A stretch of 64,000 nt of DNA from Sanguinoderma infundibulare (taxonomy: Eukaryota; Basidiomycota; Agaricomycetes; Polyporales; Polyporaceae), in contig JAVLRN010000004.1 in the NCBI GenBank assembly GCA_032821775.1, positions 4,092,001-4,156,000 of the forward strand. Reading direction: 5' to 3'. The translations under genes were made by a program, and so were the position numbers. Below the pieces are notes generated by a model. It saw only the letters and a list, made by a program, of their open reading frames with translations, ran no database searches and was not told the DNA's origin. Each line of letters begins with the position of its first letter. Position 1 is the first letter of the stretch. Positions 44,510 through 55,849 of the stretch are shown here, piece by piece.

Positions 44510-47500
44510 TCATGAGGCCTGATCCTACTAGGTGGCGTGTGGTCTCTCTCTTCCATAACATGCGCCTCCCCGTCGGAGGTCCTGGGTTCGGGGGTAGATG
44601 GAGTCGGTCAGGTCAGCCGACGCGGACGGGCTGCTGCTCTGCCTGCCCGGTGTATTATAAGCAAAACGGGTCCTGTACATTGCTGTCCATCCCATTCGAG
44701 CTGTTGTCACTCTTGCAATTGTAGATTTTTTATCTATCCTTGAGTCTGCGCAGCGACCATGCCCTTGCACAAGTATGCTGAGGGTCTTTCGGCATTCGCC
44801 ATGTGGCCGCTATCGAAATGGGCGCTTTCGCTCTCCTCCAACACCTCCTGCCCTCTACCTTCCACCTCGCTTCCTTCTTTCTCGTCTGTCTGACCAAATC
44901 TCTTATCTGCTGTTATGTGTATTACCGTCGGCGCGCTGGACCAGTCAAGGCTGTCCGAAGAATCGACACGGAGCGCGTATGGTGCGCATATAGTCAGCCA
45001 TTTTGGACGCATAGATCTAATTGCTGACCACACACCCTGTACCCAGCTACAGACCACGCCGCTCGCAAATAATACATCACACTCGCCCCAAGTTTACATG
45101 AAGGGGACAAGCAACTTCTGCGCCACAAGGATCCAGTCCGACCATAGGGCGATTTTGTATGTTTTGTTCTTTCAGTCTCGTCACCAGACGTTAAGGGACG
45201 GTCGTGCGTGGACAGCAAGGGAACGAGGGAGAGAGAAGACCACCCTTCCTTAACGCCTGGTAGGTTTGGTATAGATGTGTGGGGGCTCAGGGTGCTATGA
45301 GGCCCGTCCCACCCAGGGCTCCCCTTGCATGCGCCCAGCCAAGCACTCTCCGTGGGGACGTTCAGCTCCTTGGGCACCCGCCTCTCCTGCGCTATATGCG
45401 GCCGCGGGGCATGTTCTGTACGTGATGGCTAGAGGTGGCGTCATGTGCGCATGCAGTCATGACCCCCGCCATCACCATTGGGAGGTGAGCGAGACCTACC
45501 GTCGCACTGAGAGGGCGGACCATGAATTTGCCTACCTTACGGTTCATGATGCATGGAGCAGCCAAAGAACCCAACCGAGAACGTTGCCACGGCGCACGCA
45601 AGGAGCCTGACAGGAATGGGGGCGAAGCCCCCCCCCCCAGCCGTCTGTATGAGGTTCACGAGACTTGTTGGAGCCGTCCTTGCCTTTCTATCTCTTGTCT
45701 CCTTGTCTGGGTACGGTCTCAGTACGGCTGGTGCGGCGATTAGTCTCCTTCCCGCTGATGTAAAAACCAGCGTCGCACCCGCTTCTTGCGGGGTGTGTGA
45801 TAAGTGGGAAATTGCAAATATTTCAGGCCGGTCACCGAAGGACATCGCCTCTCGTAAGTAACTTACACGCACATCTTGCGGAGCTCGACGACCCACGGAG
45901 TAGAAGCATATAAGCTCGCCTTGCTTATCGCGCCCAGCATTCGCCCAGGGGCGGGGTGCAATGCTGTTTTTACAACAGCTATCAGCGATGTCGACCATCG
46001 GGTTCCTAGTCAAGTTCGCCCATTTCCTAGCTCGCGACTGGCACTTCTTTCCCGTCGGTCAGCCAGCCATCTCCGTCGTCAAGAAACTCTTTAACTACTC
46101 CAGCACACAAAATATCCAGGAAGGACCGGCTGCATCTCTCTCAACCCCTCGCTTGAGCGCTGTGGATATCGACCACCCTCGCCTATCGAAGCCGCGAGTG
46201 CTCCCGCACCTGTGAAAGAGAAGCTAGGGAAGCACCATCCATACAACGCGCTGGGCGCCGCCCCCCTGGCCCTGCTTTCCTTTCCTATTGCAAGCCCCGC
46301 TTCCAGCGTGCACTTGGTTACGGCCCTTCGTACGTTTAAGATCAGTCCTTCCTTTTCCAACTTGAACCTACTGACCTCTCCTCCGTGCCTTCTCAGGCGC
46401 TTCTTTTCTTTTGTGAGGCCAACGCCGCCGACGAACTCTATTGTGCAAGGGAAACTCTCGCGGTTGGGTTCTCAAAGGCCTGGTCCCCCCGTCGCCCGCT
46501 GTACCTCGAGCTGGTTGCACGCCTCCAGTAGGCAAGATCGTGTCTGAGAACTGGTCGAGTTATGTCTCGCTTGGGTTCGGTTACGTGGATGTGCCGTTCG
46601 CCCATTACCATCACAACGTCAGTCGCTGCATCGTTTATCTTCAGGAGTCGCTCTCGAGCTGAACCTTCCTGCGATGACTGCAATGCTGTTACTCATCAGG
46701 ATCCTGACACCGGACTCGCCTATGTATTGGACATGGTCATCTGCCCCATCGCGATCGACTTCCTTCCTATCGCCGCTGTAATGACCATTGTGTAAACGAA
46801 CTTCAGAAAGCGCTTGATCATACTCGGCGCTGTTTGCGCCGACTTCACGGCACTGATCTTCCTTCTCGCATGGCATCCAGAGCGTCTCGTTACCACCACG
46901 CTCTCGGTTGGTTGACGTCGTACGGTCAGCGTTCGCTCCGTTTCCTATACCAAGCCGCGAACTGAATGCTCGATTTTCCAGCTAGGTCATGCAGTTCGCT
47001 ATGAGGAACCGACGAGCCGATTTTCTGCTGCAGATGTCAACGCCCGGGGCTCGAACGGTGAAGATGGCCTCGGCCCCGCGAAGTCGTAGTACCAAGGTTG
47101 TCAGCGCATGCCCACCGGACTTGCAGGGCCCATGCCCGAGCGGCCCTTGACGGCGTCCACGGACTGCACCCAGCACAATCGTCCCAACCCCGGCGCGAGA
47201 GGCGGCGGCCTGCACGGACTTCGTCGCAGAGCTCGTATTCAAAGCTTGACAGCTCGCACTCCCAACTCTCCGCTTGCGGCCGCCGCGACTTCTGCTGAGA
47301 GTCTACATACAGAAACTCGGTGCCACACTTTCCGGACGCAGGTGCGGAGTCCGAACGCGTTGCCAGTGGCCACTAGTGCAAAACAACACGACCGTTGCCG
47401 ACGTTGCCGATAAGCCGACAAGGCCGCGAAGTTGAAGTTTTCGTCGAAGCCACAAAGCCTGAGGAGACCTGGGCGCGGTGGAATGGCGACGGTGCGTGTG

Positions 47501-48762
47501 ATCAGAATGCGTTTGGGGACGAAGCGCGGGTGGAACGTCGAGCAGAAGCCAGTTGGCGTGGCTGCTGCTCGCGTCCCGGAGAGGTCGGCGTTGGGGAGCA
47601 ACGTACGACCTTGTGAGCTGCGGCTTGGAGATGGCTCGCGCTCGGGGAGTGAGAGCTAACTCCGATAGCTTCGGGCGGAGGGGTTTCAACTTTCAAAGCG
47701 AGCTTTCCGTTGTGCCGGGTGCGGCCGCTTCCGGGCAATGTCGGTCATGACTGAGCTTATTGAGCAGGTCGTGTCGCACGACGCTGAAGACGTCCGAGAG
47801 GGGATCAGGAGGGGACCATGTCGCTTGGGATGTTTTATACAGTCGGACTCGGCGAGTTATGAAAATTGCAAGGCCGACTACTGACAGCGTCTTCGTCAAT
47901 AGCAGGTGGACGGCTTGGGCGACGTCCCGACAAGGTGCGTGAGATCGCCGTATGTCTGGTGACCTCTCAAACGCTCACCTTCATTAAAAATCTCAGCGAA
48001 CATGGCTCCCACGTGGCATCGCCTCCGAACTGCGTAGTCGTACTTACTCCCCATCCGATACGGACAGGCACGCAAAACAAGCATAATGATATGAATGGGA
48101 AGCACGCGGGTCCGAGAATCTGGATCAGACATATTTAGCGGGTCATCCTTTGCCTGGCGCTATCACAAGCCTGACGCCAGCCATGATGGGCTACGGCCCT
48201 GGACGAAGGCAAAACCCTCGTGGCGTAAGCTTGGGAGTTCGGGAAGGAGCAGAGAGGGTTGTTGCCTTGACAATCCCTCTGTGATCTCCATTCAGCGTTA
48301 GGCCGTGACGACTGTCTACGACGATCCCCGACATCGCCATCCATCTGCTCGACGCGTTCCTGGCCCTCCGGCGATAGCGGGTTCGACCTCGCAAGCGTCT
48401 GCAGCACGACAGCAAGCTCATGCGACAAAGCACCCTGCCCCACATTTTCTCTGTGGATGAATGGTGCGCAACTCGTCATGACAATCGGATGCGCAGATCG
48501 CGATCGTGGGGCGGTCATGGCGACTCGGATTATCGGGTTATAACCCATTTCGTCGCGGAAAGGGACGAGAGACGCGCTCACCACCGCTCCAGCGTTCGCA
48601 GATGCAACAGTACTCCCCAGTACAGACCGGGGCGTTCCCAGTGGCGGCTTCTACGCGGCGGCCTCAGTTGTCGTGCACTCTGGAACCTATTCATCTGCCG
48701 ATTTGGGGGCCCCCATAAAAGTGCGTGGCTTCTTCCGCGCAAACAGAGCTCTCTCGTCGCCA
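44510..48762. other. gene-poor stretch of about 4 kb
   Basis: No confident gene apart from the candidate exon at 45649-45853. A run of ten C lies at about 45630-45639. Elsewhere short open frames on both strands (for example minus 47239-47601, plus 46562-46795 with CPIAIDFLPIAAVMTIV) lack domains and exon partners; some may be eroded genes. Confidence 0.45.
45649..45853 (+). CDS. candidate first exon of a small secreted protein
   Basis: From ATG 45649 the frame gives a strong signal-peptide-like N-terminus (MRFTRLVGAVLAFLSLVSLS), then GYGLSTAGAAISLL and a CGVCDKWE segment, and ends at a good donor (CTC|GTAAGT). Downstream exons are unclear: joining at an acceptor near 45900 gives LEAYKLALLIAPS..., with a cysteine in GAGCNAVFTT, then a stop. 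It may be a short secreted cysteine-containing protein or a decayed gene. The family is not recognised. Confidence 0.35.
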
Positions 48763-49642
48763 ATGTTTCGTTTGCCTACACATCTCGAGTCCCTCGTACC
48801 GCCGCCGCGGGAACAGGTCCCCCAGACGCAGCCGTGGCGAGGACGGATCTTCACCCCGGCTGCATTCCCTGATCCCGCCACGCAGCCGTACGAGATCCGA
48901 GTCACTGCTGCCGAGACCGAGTACGATAAGTAAGTTCCTCCTCGGCTGTGCATGTCACTTCAACTGACTGACCTGCGCGACCCCCTTGCACAAGTAGCCA
49001 GCAAGAGCTGTGGTCTGAACACTTCCAGCTGCAGGTCATCCGCCGACGAGGCGTGCTGAGCGAGCTGCACGGGTGGCTGGCGCTGCATCCGGGCCAGCAT
49101 CCGCGCTGCATGCTCATGCCCGACCGCCTTCCCGAACACGGTGCGTCCCGGAGGAACCACGCGCTGTTCGAAGACTTCGCACGCCGGCTTCTCGAAGAAG
49201 AGATCGTGAGTGCGGCGCCCCGCGCGCGGCTTCCAAGCCGCCGACGCAGAGGAGATTAGGCTCGCTGACCGTCTATCTTTCATTCACTCCCGGACTTAAG
49301 GTCGCGATTGCCCCCTGGGGCTATTCCGAGGCTCTCCAGCATGGCGGGCTCCTCCTCTACCCCACGACGACGACCCGCGCGCTTCTCGTCGGCATCGTCT
49401 TCTTGAACGCCGGCTTCCCGGACTTTGTCGGGGCCGCAGGAGGCGCGGGCGCGTTCCGCCTACCGCCCCTCAGCCTCAGCCCGGGCCCGAGCGGCCTCCT
49501 CCCGCGAACGCAGCCCTTCCAGCCCATCATGCACCACTCCACGTTCGACCCCGCTCCGCCGAACATCGCCTCCTCGTCGCGATGTGGCCCTCCGGGCGGG
49601 TACGACGCGTCTCGCGCGCGGCCGGGGCGCAGCGGCGGCTAA
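48763..49642 (+). CDS. hypothetical protein, possible PTOV/MED25-like (SPOC-type) fold
   Basis: Exons 48763-48929, 48995-49205 and 49301-49642; in phase, 239 residues. The middle reads ELWSEHFQLQVIRRRGVLSE, LHGWLALHPGQHPRCMLMPD, then NHALFEDFARRLLEEEIVVA, APWGYSEALQHGGLLLYPTT and LLVGIVFLNAGFPDFV. The order of a Trp-led strand, a helix with F..FARRL, a strand around AIAPW, GGLLLYP and a final GIVFLNAGFP resembles the activator-binding PTOV domain of MED25 (GVLIFP, GAFFPLTGIP). That is pattern similarity by eye, not a proven match. The C-terminal 70 residues are Pro/Ser/Gly/Arg-rich and look disordered. The N-terminal VWA domain of MED25 is not seen upstream. An ATG at 48673 is in frame, but the one at 48763 has the better context after a pyrimidine-rich leader. 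Confidence 0.55.
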
Positions 49643-50759
49643 ACTCCGCACGCGGTTCCTGTGGGCGCGTGTGGGGACGCCGATCGCGAGCTTTCGCCGG
49701 CCCTTCCGCTTCCCAGCGACCACATCGCCTTCGCCTTCGTCCACGCGACGTATCTTCGCCCCCCCCTTTCCTATAGAACTCGACTCTTTGTGCCCTCGTT
49801 CTTGGCCATGATGTTCAACCTTTGCCCCATGCCGCCTTTGACGAATTCTTCGGTTTCTCTCTCTCTGTCTCCACCTTGCCCCGTTGTATCCATATGCGTC
49901 TTTCCTTTTTCCTTACCCCTGAAGCCCTTCGGCTATTGTATGTAACACGCTCGAAATTCGCCGTTCTGTATCGATGTTCTCGCCTTCTTTAATCGGAAAT
50001 TTCTCCTTCGAACGCTACAGAACCTTGTATCGTTAGCGCATTTTCCATTGATTATTCGGAATTTTTTTCGCTTCCTTGACGTAAAAAAACCACATGGGTG
50101 CACTTTATGCATCGAGATGTCAGTACATAATATGGTCGCCTTGATTAACCTTACTGTGGTGTGTAGGCACATACGGCACACGTTATCAAAGACGCCCAAG
50201 AAGATTTTAAAAAACTCCCTCGGCGGCACGGACAACCTCTTCACGGACCGTGATCAATGGCATAACCATCTGGGTTCTACTCGCGTAAATCAGGCGATGA
50301 CGCTTCCCGAGATCGGCGTGTGGTAGTAGTATGTTTTCGACAATTAAATGATACTGTACCCCGCCGGGACTGTGGACAAGGGGAGTGATCGCGATGAGGG
50401 GGCCGCAACGCGTGCGTCCTACATTTGCTGTTAGGAACAGTACGTATTATAGTTGGCAAGCGTGTTTGGGGGCAAAGCCTAACCGCTGGCGAGGAGGCAG
50501 ACAGTGCAATGTACAGCAGTTTATTACTACGGTTGATCCGCGCGCTGAAGACAGTATAAGGTTGAGAAAACTTATAGTAGTAGAACGATACCCAACGCGA
50601 CACGCACATTATGCTAAAGTTCGTATGCAGCTATACGCAGTCCAAGGAGCGTCTTCTAGCTCTAATACTTGCGGGTGTAACTTCCCGCGAACCAAAGAGG
50701 AAGAGGATTCCAAAGAAACTAGGGGCGACCGAAGACCAGCAAGGATATGAACGAAAGCG
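49643..50759. other. intergenic region, AT-rich in the middle
   Basis: 3' flanks of two convergent genes. 49930-50350 is AT-richer than the rest of the window; only short open frames there. No supported gene. Confidence 0.5.
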
Positions 50760-53700
50760 TCAAAGGCCAAAGTTGAACAGCGCGCGCTGGACGGCATCGA
50801 GCCGCTTCTTCTTCGACAAGAGCTCGTCCCGCGTGCTGACGATCGCCGGGTCCTCCGCGATGTACGAGCTGCAGCGCGTCGCTGCGTTGGCCAAGCCGAG
50901 CCCGAGCCGCTCAAACAGCAGCCGCTGCAGCTCATTGGCGAACGCGTAGAGGAACTGATGGTCGATGGCGAGCGGGATGTAGTCGATCACGCGCTGCGAC
51001 ATCATGAGCGTGAGGATCGGCCTCAGGTTCCGACAAACAACAGGACTCGGACAGCGCCACGCACCTTGTAGGCGACCTGGAAGTACGCGCGCACATCCGC
51101 CATGACCTCTAGCTCCTCCTCGTAGATGTCCGGCGGGTTCAGCTTCCCGAAGTCCTCTTCCGTGAGCCCTACGTACCCGAGCTTTGCCAGGTTCGCGAGA
51201 GTGTCCCGTATCAACTCCTGCTTTGTCTCGTCGTCCACCGTTTTCGCGGTGCCGCCTGCGAGAGGCGCGAAGTTGAACAGCTGTGGAACACCCGGGGGCT
51301 TTGTTGCGTTCGTCGTGGCCGCTGCGGTCGCGGGGCTCCCCTCACCCGAGGATTCGGACGAGCTGTCCTTCCGAGCCTGTTTTGGGGTCTGAGACGCAAG
51401 CGCAGGCGGAGTCGTCAGCTGCGTCGTCTTGCCAAATGCAGGCAGGTTCGTTGCGTTCAAGTTCTGCTGAGCGACGCTCGTCGACGACTTTGGCCCTAAT
51501 ATGGACGTCTGGGTGAAACCGGCAGGAATGAACGCGCCAAACTACACACCTGGGCTGAAATTGAAAGGCAGCGACGGAAGGACGGTGCTGGCGGAATTGA
51601 CATGCTGCGCAGGGGGTTTCCCGGCGCGCGCGTCCTTGTACTTGGCGAGCCACTTGTCGCGACACTCGCTCAGGTAGTGGTTGTTCTGCGTGAACGGCGA
51701 CGTCTCCAGCTGCAGGATCGTCCGCAGCTGGGTCGTGGCGCGATCCGCGCACTGGTGCACCAACTCGGCCGCCGCGGGTCTAGTCGCGAACATAGTGAGC
51801 TAACGCGCCAGCGAAAACAGGGCTTGACGCACTTGACCATGGCCATGAGAGTCGCGTAGCGTTCAAAGTACTTCTGTATCAGAGCAGAGAGCGCGGCCTG
51901 GAACGTGTCTTGGACCTGTTCGAAGCAGCTCAAAGTCGAGCTTTCCCAGGACTGCTGGAATGCTTGGAGGAGGGACAGCTTCGCGGCGTATGGCACGTTC
52001 CCGGGCAGCTCGCGAGTGATCGACCTATGGCAAGAGCGTCGGTATTGGTCAGAAAATGTACAGAGCATGCTTACGCGTTTATGTGTTTCCTGACGTCTTC
52101 TAGGTACATAATGTCTCCCGGGAACTTCTTGTTCCGAGCGCTGCGGTCCTGCGAGTCCGCTCGCACATATGCCGAGATGTCTCTTGGCGCGTGGGCTGCG
52201 TCCGTGTACGGTAAGAACGGCGGTGCAGACGAGCGGATGGCGTCCCTGAAAGAGGCGTACGCCCTGCGGGTATTCTGGACGAGGGCTGTGCTGGTAGGAG
52301 AGCCGCGGACACACTGCGCCAGTTCGTTTGAGAACTCGGTGACGAGTTCCACGACGAACGCGGTTGGCTCTGCCGAAATCGCAGGTGGAAGCTTGGCGAG
52401 CTGTTCGTTGCAGCTTTCGAGCTGGGTAGCAACTTGGTTGAGGAGAGACGGCAAGCTGTCAATGAACGAACGTCAGCACCACGCACGGTCGTCACCGCGT
52501 GAAAGATATACCCACAACTCATGGATGATCTGTGTCAAGAGTTTGCTGATGTTTTGCACGAGGTTTGTCGTTCCGAACCGATGTCGTTGCGGGGACGATG
52601 CCCATGGCGTAGTCTTCTGGAAGAAGTCGGTCTCCGCGGCCCGGGCCTCCGCCCCAGTAATACCCTTGGAACGTTCGTCGTCGTCTGGCTGGCGAGTGCA
52701 GTAGTAGCCGTGGTGAAGGGGATGGCGGCGGCCTTCGAGAACTTCGAGCCACAGGTCACGCGCTTTGGTAGCACCTGCCGTGAGCATGTCGGGCTTCGTC
52801 ATCACGCCTACGACAAGCGTCGTCAGCACACCGACGCATCAAAAAGGGTGTATATTCCACCTATCGTCCGAAGTCCCTGAGGATCCGCCAGCTTGGCGAG
52901 CCTTGCCGCCTTTTGATTCTCAATGTCGTCTGCAGGACACAGAAGTTGAGTGCACTGGAAGGAACACAGGGAAGACGACATTTACCGCTCATCGGCAGAG
53001 TCACAAGAATCAAGCTGGTTCCTTGGATGTAGGACGTGACGAGGTCCTCTACGAGCTGGACGATCTCGGCCTCGGCATTCTGAACAATACCTGTCGTGCG
53101 ATGAGTCAAATGTACATTCGAGGTGGTCCCGAACGTCCGCTTACCTGGCAAATCGACAAAAGACAAGTCCGCTAGATCAGGGCCCGCAAGTTCTATGCAC
53201 ACGACGTTCCTTGAGAAGAGGAGCGGGGTGCGTCCGTCTATCTTCGGCGCCCTTAGTCTCTCTTCGCTCATCTCCACGAACTTGTCCTCAGAAACGTGCG
53301 GGTTGAGCACTGCCGCTTGCGCGCGACGCAACATGAGTTCGACCTCTGTCTTGTCCGTTAAGCGGGGACCGAATTTAGCCTCTTTTACCTCCTCGGACCT
53401 CTTGCCATTCTCGTCGTACTCCCAGCGGATCTTGACCTGACAGGACCACGCATCTGGCACATAAGCTAGTCGACATTCCATTGGACATCTGGTACAGGTT
53501 CCCGCGTCACGGGGGACGTTGATCTGAAAGCAAGGCGATGTCAACTGAATGGTCAGATGAATGAACAGAGAAACCGAACTTCACCCCGGAGATTGCCTCC
53601 ACGAGGCTAGACTTGCCGGCACTCTGATTGCCAATGACGACAATCCGGGGGAGCTCAAGGTCGATGTGCGCCCTGTGAGAGACATTCAGCATTGGAGCGA

Positions 53701-53945
53701 AGGACATCACCTGTATGCTCGCACGGCGGCGGGAGAGGCGGGTTCGCCACCCGCCGAGGACAAAGGAAGTTGAACGTTCCCCGGTGACTGTGCCTCCAAA
53801 ACATTCCCTACTCCTCGTCTACCCGCCGTGGGGCCACACGAGAATCGAAGACGTACCCTAAAGCCCTTAGCTGACCCACAAACTCTATCAGCTCTTTCGA
53901 ACTCTTTCCATAGTCGGTGCTCGGGAGTGTTCGGTGAGAGGCCAT
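50760..53945 (-). CDS. dynamin-like large GTPase C (Mx/DRP type)
   Basis: Third paralogue, 10 kb from A and B. Exons 53945-53857, 53672-53585, 53523-53145, 53090-52986, 52929-52861, 52807-52516, 52455-52075, 52024-51833, 51779-51550, 51495-51065, 50993-50760; all in phase, 829 residues. GTPase motifs: GNQSAGKSS, TCTRCPMECRL, FVDLPG, TKPDMLTAG. Stalk: RELPGNVPYAAKLSL, CFEQVQDTFQAAL. GED: VRAYFQVAYK, RVIDYIPLAIDHQFLYAFA and the end RALFNFGL, nearly the same as in A. It is longer because exons 9 and 10 carry a low-complexity insert between stalk and GED (GKPPAQHVNSASTV, ASQTPKQARKDSSSESSGEG), at the place of the short B insert and almost absent in A; in animal dynamins and Mx this region is a mobile loop. 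One intron has a weak donor (GTGGAA at 52860). Confidence 0.93.
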
Positions 53946-54493
53946 AGTAGCGTGTCCAAAGTTCAGATTGCCGCAACCAGCGCAGGAGTGAACAAGATTA
54001 AGGGCAGTAAAAGTATTATGTTACGCGGTGGCGGGACTCGTAGAGGGAGAGAGAGAATCCAAGGTAGTGACGGGGAGCTCTGGTGACCGGCTAATTGGAA
54101 TGTTGGACTGGGAACTTTTTAGCCGATCAGCGTTTACCGGCCCTAACACGAGGCTACTCAACGTCGATGACGTCAATCCGAGTAGCATGCCATGAATACT
54201 TAACACCTTACCAGCGAAAGCAAGGTGGTGAATTTATGACTTCGACAAGCCTCCAAATTGGAATGTGACGCTTATGTTTCTTTGGCGCTCAAGTCTGCCG
54301 CGACTCCGAGGCTTCAAGCGTGCTGACTTAACATACGGAGAGGACTTTGTCGTTCAACGCGTCCCTTTATTATCGATACTACGAATCGATTATCAAGGCG
54401 TAGCATAAGTATACGAGTTCAATAACCGGGAGGAACACCTGTCAGAGAAACAGACGATTGCTACTACTACTACACGGCAAAATCCTCATCGCT
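53946..54493. other. intergenic region between dynamin C and NWd
   Basis: Promoter of dynamin C and 3' flank of NWd. No supported gene. Confidence 0.5.
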
Positions 54494-55849
54494 TCAATCG
54501 AGTCCAAAGATGTCCTTCAGCGAACGGACACGGGCAATATCACTTTCCTCCGATGCAGACGACAACGTGAGCCCGTTCGGGGAGAACAACACGTGCATCA
54601 CCTTGTCGTTGTGCTCCTCGAACCTCCTCACGCACGTCCCCTCTGGCAGGCGCCACAGCCGCACCGTGTGGTCCGACGACGCGGACGCGACGTAATAGCC
54701 GTCCGGCGAGAACGACGCCGCGTTCACGGTGCCGCGGTGGCCGTCAAGCGACGTCACGCGTTCGCCGCTGGACGCGTCCCACACCTTCAGCGTCGAGTCG
54801 CTTGACCCGGACAGGACCCGCGTCCCATCAGGCGAGAACGCGACGACCCACACAGGCCCCTCGTGTCCGCGCAGAGTAACCAACTCTGAGTCCTCGCCCG
54901 TCTCGATGTTCCAGATCATTACGGTGCCATCGTCCGACGCGGTCGCGATACGCTTGTCCTCCGGGTCGAAAGACGCGGCCCACACCGCGCCCCGGTGTGC
55001 CGCGAGCTCCTTGTGCAGCGTGCCGGACTCGACGTTCCACACCCGGCAGCTGTAGTCCACGCCGCCGCTCGCGAGGTACTGCCCGTCGTGCGAGAAGAAT
55101 ACGAACGGGAGGCCCAGCCGGAGGGTGCCCTCGTACAGGTACGGGCGGCACTCGCGCGCGAGGGTGTGCAGGCACGCGTAGCTCTCACCGTCCCAGATGC
55201 GCACCGTTGTGTCGTCCGAGGCCGATGCGAGCTTGCTGCCGTCCGGCGACCAGACGACGCTGTAGACCGCCTTCGTGTGGCCCTTAAGCGTCCCGAGGAG
55301 CTCGCCGCTGTCGACGTCCCAGACCATGACGCTGCCGTCGCCGCCGGCCGACGCAATGCGGGTGCTGTCGGGGGAGAAGGCGAGGTGCCAGACGATGTGA
55401 CCGTGCGACTCCCACTTGCGGACGACGGTCCCGTCCTCGGCGTCCCAGAGGATGACCATAGTGTCCGTGGAGCCGGTCGCGACCCACAAGCTGTCTGGCG
55501 AGACGGCCAGGGCGGTGATGGGGCCAGTATGGCCGTATGCGGCGGGCTCCCAACCGTTGCCGGCAACTTTAGTTTGCCGAGAGGAAACGGGATCGTCACG
55601 CTCATGGCCCCGCGTGTCTGTCTCTCCTAGTACGGGATCACCAGCTGAGGCAGTAACGGGCTGCTGGGACCATGGTTTTTCAGCGGAACGGTCGGCGACG
55701 CCAAGGTCTAGGGATTACGACGAAGGTAAGAGGGTGACGACCTCAGTAGCAGCGCGTCACTCACCATTGTTGTGGTTGATCTCGCTGTCCGCACCTTCCG
55801 GTACAGGGGCGACGTTCGTCGCGGGTTGCTCGCCTACACTGATGGCCAT
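54494..55849 (-). CDS. WD40-only member of the NW family (NWd)
   Basis: Exons 55849-55765 and 55707-54494; in phase, 432 residues. A short N-terminus (MAISVGEQPATNVAPVPEG) and linker lead to eight WD40 repeats, from HTGPITALAVSPDSLWVATG to the degenerate last repeat with FSPNGLTLSSASEES and SLKDIFGLD. It is closest to NWf: shared stretches such as SPDSLWVA, EDGTVVRKWESHG, HLAFSPDSTRIAS, and an intron at the same place, which NWc lacks. Repeat 4 carries an extra loop (ECRPYLYEGTLRLG). In frame upstream of the ATG lies VGTVSVG preceded by a good acceptor (cgcag), exactly the start of the WD40 part in NWc and NWf, but none of the linker or N-terminal exons is found before it. So the gene seems to have lost its 5' half and now starts at the internal ATG. 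Confidence 0.86.
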
